Assembly (NCBI RefSeq): GCF_001949145.1
Contig: NW_019091362.1
Location: 2,788,482-2,848,481, forward strand
Direction: 5' to 3'
Origin: Acanthaster planci
Lineage: Eukaryota; Echinodermata; Asteroidea; Valvatida; Acanthasteridae
Length of the DNA: 60,000 nucleotides
Below are positions 1-11,700 of this stretch, piece after piece (the first letter of the stretch is position 1; the number at the start of each line of letters is the position of its first letter). The notes beneath the pieces are model-generated. The model was given only the letters and a program-made list of their open reading frames with translations, did no database searches and had not been told where the DNA came from. The translations under genes and the position numbers were made by a program.

Positions 1-987
1 GACAACTTTAATCTCCTTTGCCCCCTCCCACTCACCCAAATCATTTATCTCTCTCTAACAAGGTTGTGATTTCAATTAATTTTGATTTTTTTTTCCCCTT
101 CCTGACGTGTATTATTACACTGTATACTGTGTTTGCCCCCAAAGGCTTGTGAAAAAAAAACCACAAGCGTACTCGAGTGGGAATCCATCCTTGGAAATCT
201 TTGGGATTTCACTAATTGAAACAGGAGTGTGTACAAAACTAAAACCAAGATAGAACTAAAAAGATCCTTCTAGATTTTAGTATCTTAACTTTCTGCTAAT
301 GCACATATTAAAGTTGTAGTTGCCAAGACTTGAAATGACTCCTTTGAGAAAATTGATATGGGGAGGGAATTATGGAGCGTTTGGAGTAATTATATTTGCT
401 AGTTGCAGATCTGTAAATTTCAAATTGGTTCTGTAGCCTACATACTCTCTGTGACAATAACATGCAGCTTAAGAACCAACCATTTTAAAATACAGTATGC
501 TGCAGTGTTTGGGGCCTTCTTTGCCATGCTGATCTGAATTTCCTGAAGATAAACATCACTTTTCCTCACAACAGTGTTCTCTGATCTTGGCTAACAATGA
601 TATTGATGAAGGTAGTAAAAACAAAGGAATTTCATCTTGAGTAGCTTATGTTTAATTTATTTCAAATCCTTCCACACTTAAGGGATTGCATTATGCTGAA
701 AATTACGTAGACCTAAAAATCAGTAAAAATCATGTACGTGAAATGCACAGTATGTGATATACACATGTAGCTTAAGATAAATGGTAAAATTAGTAAGAGA
801 TAAAATGAAACCTGCTAAAAGTTGTCTGTTGAAAAACCACTCGTGGATCGAGAAAAGATCCAAAGTATTTCATATTGTACCTAGCCTTGACTCCAAAACT
901 GGTGTTTAAAAAATCAAAACAAGTGATTTGGTCAGTAGCAAAGATCATATAGATGGAGAACTTCACGTTCAACTACACATAAAATGT

Positions 988-1153
988 TGTAATTGCATAG
1001 GCACCATTTGAGCAAGTGATACGCCTGCACAATGCACATTACTGCATGGGGAGGCCCCGCAGCAGGCATGTGCACCTGGTGAGCCTGCGCCGAAGCATTA
1101 CCGTAAACCACGCAGGCGTATCGCTTGCTCAAATGGCGCCCGTGGTAATTACA
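988..1153. repeat. Foldback (MITE-like) element
   Basis: The arms at 988-1028 and 1112-1153 are inverted copies. Both contain GCCATTTGAGCAAG (or ACCATTTGAGCAAG), then T/CGATACGCCTGC, with TGTAATT at the outer ends. An ~83-bp loop separates them. The GC-rich composition differs from the flanks. No coding capacity, so probably a non-autonomous DNA element. Confidence 0.7.
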
Positions 1154-2005
1154 CCTTTTGGGCAGAGTCATCCATCTTGCGCCTTTGGCGCTGTACGATC
1201 TTTGGTCAGTAGTTCCATGAGAGATGGAATTGCGCTTTTGGTGTATCCTTGAACCTCTGAGATTGATCTGCCTCTCAACCTTTGGCATCCACCTTGCCCC
1301 AAGTAGTTGGTTTCCCATGGGCAGAAAAATGCCTTGTCCTGAATCACGGCAAGAATGGTTGCGTCTGCACCTCTTCATCGGACCATTACCTGCGACAGGC
1401 CAAACTTCGATTTTAGAATTTGTAGTATGTTGAATAACTCCTGAAAAGGACAAGAACATTCACTTGCGGTTCTCGATGCAGTCCTGACATTGAGCCACAT
1501 GTTGTGTGGGCAGTGCAAAATATTCCCCTTCCCCCAGATATTGAAGCTATCTGTCTCGTAATGACTTCCTTTAATCAAATGAGCAGATCATAATTACCTC
1601 CTGGATAGATATCCCTGATCACAAGGTGTTGTCATGGTAATAGTTGTGTCATGAACATCTCATCTATTGCTACTCCTCCGCAAACTGAATCATACCTGTC
1701 CTGTGCCAAAGACGTCCCTGATGAGGTCTTCAGTCAATGTGGTACAGTTTTTAAATGTAAACTTGTTTTCATGCCGGACTTTTTGCGTGCCCATGGTGAA
1801 TTTCTGGAAATAATATCCAGCTGTGACACAGGCAATCCTACATTTTGAACCTGAAATATCAGGCTCTCTGTGTATAAGGAAACCAGTTAATGCGAGAGAA
1901 ATTGGAATGAAAAAAGTAGCAGATAAAGATTTGTAGGGTAAAAGCTCTCACCCTGCAAGGTCCAAAGCTTGCTGATGTTGGATTTCCAGTGTGCTGTGGT
2001 GCAGT

Positions 2006-2242
2006 CTTTGCTCTATGCATGCTGCTGCCATAGACATGCAGAGCCTTGATCTGGCTGCTGTACACAATAGATACAAGTATAGTCAGTTCCGTGCTTACTC
2101 TGTATGTTGCTTTAATATGTAATTTTGCATGTGCGCCGTTAGTTCTTACACCGTGCGATTGGACAATTTGATTTTGACGCGATTGTACAACCATCAGTTT
2201 GAGGCTCTGCATGCCTATGGCAGCAATGTGCAAAGAGCAAAT
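2006..2242. repeat. Foldback element
   Basis: The arms near 2006-2073 and 2183-2242 pair as inverted copies sharing TTTGCTCT, TGCTGCCATAG and CATGCAGAGCCT with a few mismatches. The loop is ~110 bp. It is intronic or upstream and has no coding capacity. Confidence 0.6.
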
Positions 2243-2659
2243 ATGACCTCTGTGTTTACACTGAAACAAATTGAAAAATGTTGAGGAAAAAAATGACTTT
2301 GCCAATTTTTTTGATGTCAGTGTTACAGTTAGTGATCAATTTTCTTTTCTTTTATTAGGGGGAGGGCATGCAGTACATCCCTATTCAAATGCTCAGTACT
2401 TTAGAGCCTTGTTTCTTAGCTGACACAGGGCTTTCAGTGGAAGTCTACCTTGATTTGCTTGCCAGTGATGAAGTCATTTTACAACTGGGTGACTTTAATA
2501 TGCATCCAGAAATATCAGACACTCTGTGTATTTAATACATGATATGTTATAATGAACATGCCAAATAGTTTTGTGGGGTTCTTTAATGGCCTTGATTTCA
2601 AGATCCTTTTCAGTTCAAATCTTAATTGGAATCTGGAAAATTGATTCTTTTATTCCTAG

Positions 2660-2738
2660 TGGTACAAACAGAGCTTCTGGCATCCAAGGATGAAATCAAC
2701 CGACTGTTGTCTCATTTGGCTCAAGTCACCCGAGAGAA
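2660..2738 (+). CDS. Coiled-coil protein, first visible exon
   Basis: Acceptor tattcctag precedes and donor GTGAGC follows. The 79 nt start with 2 nt of a split codon and end with 2 nt (AA), which join the next exon's G to make Lys. It encodes VQTELLASKDEINRLL and onward, the start of the visible coiled coil. Confidence 0.75.
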
Positions 2739-5700
2739 GTGAGCAAAATTTTGCCTGTGTTCCATTTATAGCAATGCCAGCTTTTTACATTGGGAGACAG
2801 GGTTAACAAAATGTTGAAAATCTTTTGGGATTGGATGTGACCAGAGTTAAAGACTAGATTTCAAAAAGTGTTTGTTGTGAGTGATTCCTAGAAATAATGT
2901 GCAAAAGTTGTGGACTACCAAAGTCAGAGCTGTTAGGTTTAAAGGCTTGGCAACAATGCCACATCAGCTGAAATAGTAAGCTTTTGTGACTTCAAAATGA
3001 GTGGAAGGCTAAAGGTGAAGGAGCATTTTAAGAATGCATTTTACTTAAAAGATGTTTGTTCATATACTTAATTTTTCATGACTACAGGGCTGAAATGGTG
3101 TCCGCAAAGGTTCATAAAGAGCTGTTACGAATGGCAGAGGAACGAGCCAATCGTGCAGAGATGAAGGCCATGGCCTTGGAACGAGAGGTATAATTAAGTG
3201 CACTAACAAACTAATTGGGCTATGGGATAGGCCACGGATGAAGATGGAGAAGGTGGGCAGTTTTTGACACTCCAATTTTCCAAGGAAAACTTCAGGGAAA
3301 ATAATTTTTTTTTAATCGCTGGAACTGTTTATAACTTGAGGTTTTGTTTGTTTTGAAATTTTGTCATTCACTTAAAACATTTTTCCTTTCTTACAATGAT
3401 AGGAAATTTTGAAAGTCACGTGCTGCCTCGGAACTGCAAATTATAGTAAAATAGACTGGGTTCATAGATTTGGTTGTCAGAATAACATTTCCTTGTATTT
3501 TAAGTCACATATTTTGAAAGTCCTTTTCAGATATGGATTAAAAAAGGATGAAAATGGTTTAATGTTATTGTTGAAAAGTATATAAAGGGAAAGCTAAATT
3601 TCCATATAACTTGGATATTATGCTCAAAATAAGCTGATTTGTTGAAATAACCCTGCAGCTGAGATTTTTGATGGAAGAGCAATCCCTTGCGGGGGCATCC
3701 TCAGGAGATCCTCCTAAGATTCCTCCCCGCCGGAAGGAGGTCAAGTATCCTGCCTCTTCGGTGGGCATCCGCACTTCCCCCAAATACTTCCAGAAGCACA
3801 GCACCCTGTACAGCCGTGGCAATCTGGGTGCCAAGAGGGGCCAGCCTGCAGTCAGTGGGGGCCGGACTGCCGGCGGTGGGGGCACCTCCACCGCGAGCAA
3901 CAACAGGCCCACCAAGCCCCAGACGCGGACCTGGTCGCTGAGCCGGCTTCGGAAGGTGGAGGCCAGCAAGACGACAAAGGAGGCCAAGAAGGAGAATGGC
4001 AAGGAGGGCAAGAATTCTGGCAAGGTACATTGAAGAGTGTAGATGCTTTGAGACGTCAAGTTAGTAAATTATTGTTAAATTGGTTTAAGATTTAATCAAG
4101 TGAAAGGTCCAGAGATATGAATGTCTGTTGTTTGTGGCATAGCTTTTTTGAATATTTAAGAAGTTCAAATGTGGGAACGTATAAACCTGTTACTGTTTTC
4201 TGTGACATAGCATGAAAAACTTGTAAACAGGTCATGGCAGTTCGCGTAGTACCCTTAGTCATGAAATTAGCTGTAGGCTGTAGTTGAAGATGGGGCAGGG
4301 GGCCTGTTATAGCTGAGGTCAAAGAAAGTGCACTGGACTATTTCGAACTGATTGTACACAAACCCATGATGTTTCTGTGCGAAAGAGCACACAACTCTAT
4401 GAGAAATATCTGCAGCCACAATCTAGTGGTGTCTGTTGGTTTTCCTAGGCCTATGTGTATTTCCGTCCATAGACAAGTGATTTGGACATGGATGAAATGT
4501 TGGTACACAAAAGTTGGCATTTGGCTGAAGAGGCACTCAATTATATGGTAATATTTGTTATTTTTACATGTACCATGGAGAGTGTATATGAAAGTCAGTT
4601 ATCGTCTGTCTTCTTCTTCGTCAAACGTCATCATTGTTTGCTTTACAGGTTTCTTTCCTCCAGCGGGTGCAGTCGAGAGTGACCAGCGCCCAGACCAAGT
4701 CGGAGGTCCAGAAATCCCTCTTTGACCGCATGCAGTCCCGGTTCTTTGCCAAGTCGTCCCCCAAGAGCTCTGCCGCACCGGCCTCGTCTAGCTGCGACCT
4801 GCCAGATCTGTCCAGCCTGGAGGAGGAGTCCTCCAAGTCGGAGTACGAGGTGCCCATGGACCCAGTCCAGAGGTTTGCCGGAACGCCTCTGATCGGTAAG
4901 TGGCTCTGTGTTTCAAACAAGGGGAAACGAGAAGGAGAGGAGAGAAAAATTGCAGGTTGAGGATATTATTTTCTTGTCAGCAATAACAGTCAATATCCAA
5001 CTCTTTCGTAGGTCACTTTGAATGAACAAGTATCGTGAATGTCAAGCATCAGACGAGGGTAACTAGTCAGTGATTCAGAACATAACACTGGTAGAGTCAA
5101 GCTATTATAACCAATAAGTGCATGTTGTGCAACTATACTTAGATCTGTTTAATCAGACCATGTGAAAAACTTACTGGTGTATTAAGTGTATTAATGGGGG
5201 ATCATCCTTCGCAGCAGCTGCAAGGCTAAATTAACAAAGGATACAGCCACGATATGGTCAAGCTGACGGCATTTAGAGGCTTTCCAGGTAGGTAGCCACC
5301 AAATGACCCATATTTGACCACAGAGTACAGGTGGAGTTGGAAAGCGTTAAGCAAAACCAGAGAACTCCAAACAAAAACCCTCCTGGTACAGGTCTGGAGA
5401 GAGCCACCGAAACAACTCTGTTCACATATGGCTTGTGGTGGGATTCAAACCCAGGTGACAGTGATGGACGTATGTCCAATCGTTTTCCCAGGCGACAGTG
5501 ATGGACGTATGTCCAATCGTTTTCTTCAGGATGAGTGCCTCACACTCATTTTTTTTCCTTTTACATATTCCACTAATTCCTTTTAATCAGTAGACCCCAG
5601 AAACTCCGACAATTTGCAAATTCCTGATGGTGGAACCTCTATGTGTTCTTGGGTTTCAAGAATTAGGATGGCATTTCCTTAAGGCTGTCAGTAACAGTCC

Positions 5701-8700
5701 TCAGACCTTGACAGTTCTGGAAATAATGCTTAAGCGCCGAGGAGTAACTTCTGCCGCTGTCTTGCACAGGTGTGCTGGGTTAAGCGAAAAAGATATTGAC
5801 AACCCGTCCAAACCATTCAATATTACATCGGTAGTTTGGATTCCAGCACAGAAGCAAAAGTTTTACCAGACAAGGTAATATGCCCCACAAGTCCTTGCTT
5901 GATCTGATTGGCCAAAAGGCTGTGATGAAGAAATTACTGGCCAATCAGCCTGGGGTTGTCTGTCATCGAGTCCGTGCACGCTGACAGGACCTGTGCCTGG
6001 CACACTGACAGGAACTGTGAGTTTTAGTGATAACTTCCTGTCATTGCATCTTGTATTACTTTATTTGCAACAAAACTTTCTATTTAAGGCATCAGGTGCG
6101 AGGATGTTTGTTTTTTTTCTTTGAAATCGGAGGACACGGTGCTCGAAGCAGATGGATTTTGTGGGTGTTATTATTCTCTGTATTTTAGAGAAGAATGGAG
6201 GTCAGATTGGCAGAAGAGGTGGTCTCAACATTCCTCCATGCATGTTAAAGATGGAATACAAATGTAACAGGTGAATCTTTATCATGTTTTAGCAGCTGAG
6301 GGTCTACAGTTACCGATTTTAGCTTGATTTGTGTTCAGCCATGACACCCCTGTAATGGCTAATTATGACTGAATTGTACAGCCATGATTTGGAATTTGTT
6401 TTCAATGGGTCACTTGGGTAAGGCATCCGGCCACTCTGAAACCTTACCCCTTGGCTTTGTCACCGACTGTGTTAGGCTGCACTTCAGCTTGATGCTCTCC
6501 TTCATCTGTCTTGCACCTGATTTTGCACCTTTACTTGTATTTTTCCACAGCAGCTTGTGAGGAAGGCATGGGTATTGGAAGGATTTTTCTTGGGGGGGAG
6601 GGAGAGGGGAGTGTGCATAGCACTCGACAGCAGCAAACGAAGGAAGGGAGTCAATTCCGAGGCATTTTCAAGTGAATTGGTTATTTTCATCCCCTGTCCT
6701 CACATTTTTCGGTTTTTATCATTTTTTTTCTCTTTGTATTTTTGATTTTGCTCCCAGGAGCATGCACCCTAGCCTCTTTTCCCCCTTGTGATGCCCAAAG
6801 GAAAGGGGTTTTGTGATGAACCATCCTAATTGACGCATGGTGGACATAGTAGGAGGGCGCTATTTGAAATGGGTAGATTTGGAGTAAATGAAGACTAAAG
6901 ATTTTATAGAAACCAAATAGCGCCCTCATATTGCATCTGCCACACCTCAAATAGGCTAACAGCGTAAACCACTGGTCATTCCATTTCCATTCACATTTGT
7001 CCTGTAAGGAGCATTGTAAAGTACATGTAGAGGAGGAAGCTTTTTTTTTAAATGGAGGAAGGGTGATAACCACTTAGTTTTAATACAATTGTTTGATTCG
7101 GTGTCAACAAACTTTGGAATAACCTGCCTGCTGGCAAGTTTCCCTGAAAAACTTTACAGTGGGACGCTAGTGCGGGGGGGGGGAATTGTTTTCATATGGG
7201 AGATAGTGTGAAGTGTGAGCTAGCCATGATGACGACGTTCCGGCCAGTGACTGGACCTTCTTGGATGGTCTTAGTATGGTTAAGCTAATACGTTTCTTGG
7301 GGGAGGGGGAAAGGACTTCGCAATGTTGTACTCTTTCTCGTGAAAAAAATTACAGAGTTCTTTACTGGATGCTTAAATTATCCACAAGGGCTGCCTTCCA
7401 TCTTGAGACAGGAGTAGGCAGAAGTAGTGACATTGCTAGATCAAGGTTAATACGGACAGCATTATCAGCAATATCCTTGTGGAACAGCTGCGATGGTCAT
7501 TGCGTTGCACCCCTGTTATTATTCAACATGATTCACGGAGGTAGCGCATCCAAGGAAGTAGCCAATCGAAGGGCATGCATGCAGGTGTCAGTGGAACAGT
7601 GACATCTGGAGTGAATGCTTTCACGTTCTGCTTACATCCGGGGCAAAACAATTTTATTGAAGCCAGTGAAGTAGTTCACGTTGAGTAAGCTATTTCAGGA
7701 ACTCAGATCATCTCATGTCGGACATGTGAAATTGCTGATTTCACTTGTCCATTGTCATAGGGATTGGGTATGAAAGACCCTTGTCCCTTTCTGTTCCAGT
7801 AGACTGGAAGAGACCCGAAACTAGCTTTTCACTGTGTATAACTATGACCAAATTCATGAGTATCCCCCCTCAAGAAAATTAACCCCCCCCAGTGTTGCCA
7901 CCTTCAAATTAAATCCAGTTATGCCAGTGTGACTATGGTCAGAGCATCCATTGATATATCTATTGTCAGTCTCTTGTCTAAGCCTGCATATTAAATGTCC
8001 AGTTGCATACATGTACAAAGAGTTAGTTGTGACAAGTGTCGGGGAGGGATGGTTGATTTTCAGCAACCCCCCGCCCCAAATAATAGACTTTGTCCCAGAT
8101 TGTTTGCAGTGACACTGAAAGAAAAAAAATGACCAGTGTAATAACCATTGGTTTCCTTGTCAGTGTTTGTGCTCTCAGAAATTACTTGTGCAAGGTCAGA
8201 ATTTTGCTTTGCTTGAAGGCAAAATTCCACTTTCTCTTGGCTGATAGAAGACCTGGATTTGACAACCTCAGTTAGTTTCCAACTAGGGACCATTGAAACA
8301 GATGAATGGTAACGGAATTCTGGACTGCATATGGTTTCACACACCCCTTTGGGACTGTTCACACTGAGAGCGGAGCTGAGGAACTGCACATGTATGGAGA
8401 AATTTCAGTCTTGACCTGAGAATGCTTTTGAAGGAAAGCAAGATCAAAGGCAAAATAGAAAGTGGACCTGCTTCATCAGTTCTGTTTATGAACTGTACAA
8501 AGGCTGAAAATAGATACAGATTACTGAAATTTTGCAGTGTGATTTCATAGACTTTCATGTAGCTACATCAGTGTTTTGACCTTAATTCTTTTTTTCAGGG
8601 AAGACAATTCCTCAAAAACATAATGGAAAATGGCACGTTCTTTGCAGATGCGGTTGGGTATACTGTCATTTTCAGACATGTTTCGAATGTAACTACGTCA

Positions 8701-11700
8701 AAGTCTGGCCTCGTGTGCCTTTGGCAATTTTTTTTTTCATCAGAGACTTTACTTAGCCATATCATGATTGTGAGTGTGTTTTACAGGTAAGTTATCTGTT
8801 ACTTTATCAAGAGATCCGTTGTTTCCATTTTTTTGATTTTTTTGGTTATTAATACCTAGATTTACAAATTTAGTCTTCTTACTATCTTTACACAGATGTT
8901 TCTATTGGGGGTAAGTCATGCCCTGGACCAAAACTTTTTCAAATCATTGTCCTCTCCTATTTTGCTTAATTGCTGGACACCGAAAAATAATTTTGTATGT
9001 TAAGATTCATTTAGTCAATATTATTCAATATTATCACTGAAGTTCACATATCATTTCGGGGAAGAGCTCTTAAAAGCAAGAGGACTTGGTCACTCTAAAG
9101 ATTGCATTTGGCATGAATTTCATAATTATTAAAAAAAAATTTTAAAAGAGGAAATTGTTAAAAGAAATGCACTAAAGAAAATGCATACAAAGAAAAATTG
9201 TATATTTGCTGGTTTTGAAACAAAACAAATTTGACAAAATTACATAGACATATACAAACATTTTTACAAAGTGGTGCATACACGTACATGTAGTTCACTC
9301 CCAAGTCTTGATTAGAAATTGGTGTAACCGATGTGACTAATGCCTTACTTCCTTTCGTCCACTCGACTTGTTTAAATGTAAACTTGCCTCCTCCCAGTGC
9401 ATTCCTAAGGCACAGCTGAGCTTTGGCTGTCGCATTAGATTTCCTTGCTGAGCTTTGCCTCACACCCAAATGTATTGAAATTCATGAGGTTGAATTTCCT
9501 TGAGAATGTTTGGGGTTAGCGCTAGCTATTAATATCTAAAGATTCATCATACCATAGGAATGCAGTTGCAGAGTAAGTCGGTTTGAGTGTTGCCAGTTGG
9601 ATTGCTCTGTATCAGAGACTGGTCTTCACCCTGAGCATTGGTTTCTTTTTTCTTCAGTTTGTTGAAGTTAGTAGGCTTTGCATTTAATGTTGAAGCTCTT
9701 GCGTTGTCGGTTACCTAGTGGGGGAAATCCTGATGTGAAGCATTTCAGCAATCTTATAAACTTGCAATAATCAATTACCATCATAGATAATTGATATGCC
9801 CGGTGCTCCTTCACCCAGCATCTGGTGTAGTCATTGACCTTCTGGGTAATTTTGCTGCCACAAGTTCATGACAGTGTCATCTGTGTGACTTTCACCCGTA
9901 AAGAAGAATCGGCTTGGTTGATTGGCTCTCCTTCTGAAGAGTTGGTGAAGATTTCTAAGATTCCTGAGTGTGTCTGGCTTAGGCTGTCAGTGAAGGATTT
10001 GTAGATCCTGTTTGAGAATGGCATTTTTGTTCACTCTGCCCCAGCGCTTATACATGTTCATCCAGAGTGTGTTTTATACCCAGGACCACTGGTCCCAGAA
10101 TGAAGGTAAGATGTCGCCGTCTTTGTATTAATTTTTGTTCAGTTTCGTGACTGCCTGATCTCTGGTCATATTGTCGACTAATTTTGGAGTGATCGAGGCC
10201 CCGACTATTGGTGACCAATTACCAATGGCCAGGCTTGAAATAATCAGAAATCCAATACCTACAAGCTTACAGAGGAATAGCCAGGGATTTATTTATGTCC
10301 CACCTTTTTGACCAGACTATTTGCTACCTTTGTCTGCATGTGCCCATCTACATCCTGAACTATGCCCTCATTTTGTAGCAAACTGGGAAATTGTGATGAC
10401 AAATGAAGTCAGCAGAACCAGTATTCATTCCTTTATTTGCATGTTACTGAGTCTGAGTCAACACAGCTTCAGTGCATGGTACATCCCAAAATGGGAAACC
10501 CCATTTAAACATGAATTAAAGGATGACATGTGTAGAACTACGTGCAGGGCGGTACTTCCTTTGTGACATGTTTCTAAATATAGTTGTGACGAAGAACTAC
10601 ATAAATACAGTGGCTTCGGTTTGTACCTAAGTGCACCACAGTTGTTTGAACACTTTTTTTCAGTGAGTGCCTGTTAGCATGCGTGACATTTTTTATTTCC
10701 TTTTCATTTTCGTCATATGGTACCACCGTGACAAAGTCCTGGTGTACAGATTGGTATCTCCCCCGTTGGAAGGTTGTAGTGACTGGTACGTTGTAATATA
10801 CTCCTTTGATCAAGTTTTTGGTTTCAGTGCAAAGTATTGCTGTGATAGGCTGGGTTGCTTAGATGTTTTGGCTTCATACATGTCACAGTGAAAAACTAGT
10901 GGTCTTTAGAAATGTATTTTGTGTTTAGCAATGTTCAAGTTTGGATACTTTGCTGTGCCATTGTTAAGTCTGCAACATGCAAGTGATGCGTGTGATGAGT
11001 GATGAGTGTCTAAATCTGAGTCTCCAATTCAAATCTTGAGTCTTCTGAGTTGTAACCTTTGTTCTTAAGTCTAAATCAAGCAAATCTCCTTGTGATTCCG
11101 TGAAGTTGAATTGAGGCTCAGCACGTTGTTATTGTTAGTTGAGGTGTCTTCTAGTTTGTAGATTTCCATCAGCTGGTGTCTTGTGTAGAACTTCTGTTGC
11201 TGTGCAATTTATCTGGAAAAAGGTAGTTGCTGCACTCTTATGTTTTAATCGTTACCTGGTTTTATTTCTAGACTACTTTAAAAAAAAGTGGAAGTTCACG
11301 TGGACATGCTCAGTGCGTTGAGCCAGTGTGGTGCAGAGGTATTTCACGTCACATTTTTCATTCAATACAAAGCCTACTTTCCAATTAAGCATCATAGTAT
11401 TACCAATAACCATTACTATTTTAACATCAGCGTGGTACACCTGTGTGTAAATGTATGTGTGTTTTGGGGAAAGCTGTATGTACAAATGAATGAATCAACC
11501 AGCCTTATGTGCTCAAACACAGCAACAACTGAGAACAGTGTTATATTGCCGAAGAGTTTATTAGATTAATGTGTGTCTTTAAGTAAAAAGTGTTTTCTGA
11601 TCATGTTTGTTGAAATGATGGGAAAAATACATTGGTAACAGTTTCCCTTGTGTATATTTGGTTTCAGGGTAATTCACAGGATACCATCTGGTCTCATTAT

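Larger units (their letters stand above)
1..2659. other. Intron or upstream sequence of the coiled-coil gene
   Basis: No exon with the required 1-nt outgoing phase and heptad coding was recognised. The stretch holds two foldback repeats (988-1153 and 2006-2242). A 175-codon open frame on the minus strand overlaps the first repeat and resembles no protein I know. Confidence 0.5.

Noticed and set aside
932-1459. 175-codon open frame on the minus strand
   Set aside because: It runs through the foldback element at 988-1153, has no recognisable domain and shows no splice context. Probably chance or repeat-derived.
3687-4030. Open frames in other frames and on the opposite strand over the 3659-4024 exon
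   Set aside because: GC-rich low-complexity coding sequence opens the alternate frames. The phase-0 plus frame joins its neighbours correctly.
5627-5878. 83-codon plus-strand open frame (ML-K-RRGVTSAAVLHRC region)
   Set aside because: The length is unremarkable, with no domain recognised and no phase-compatible splice sites for inclusion in the host gene.
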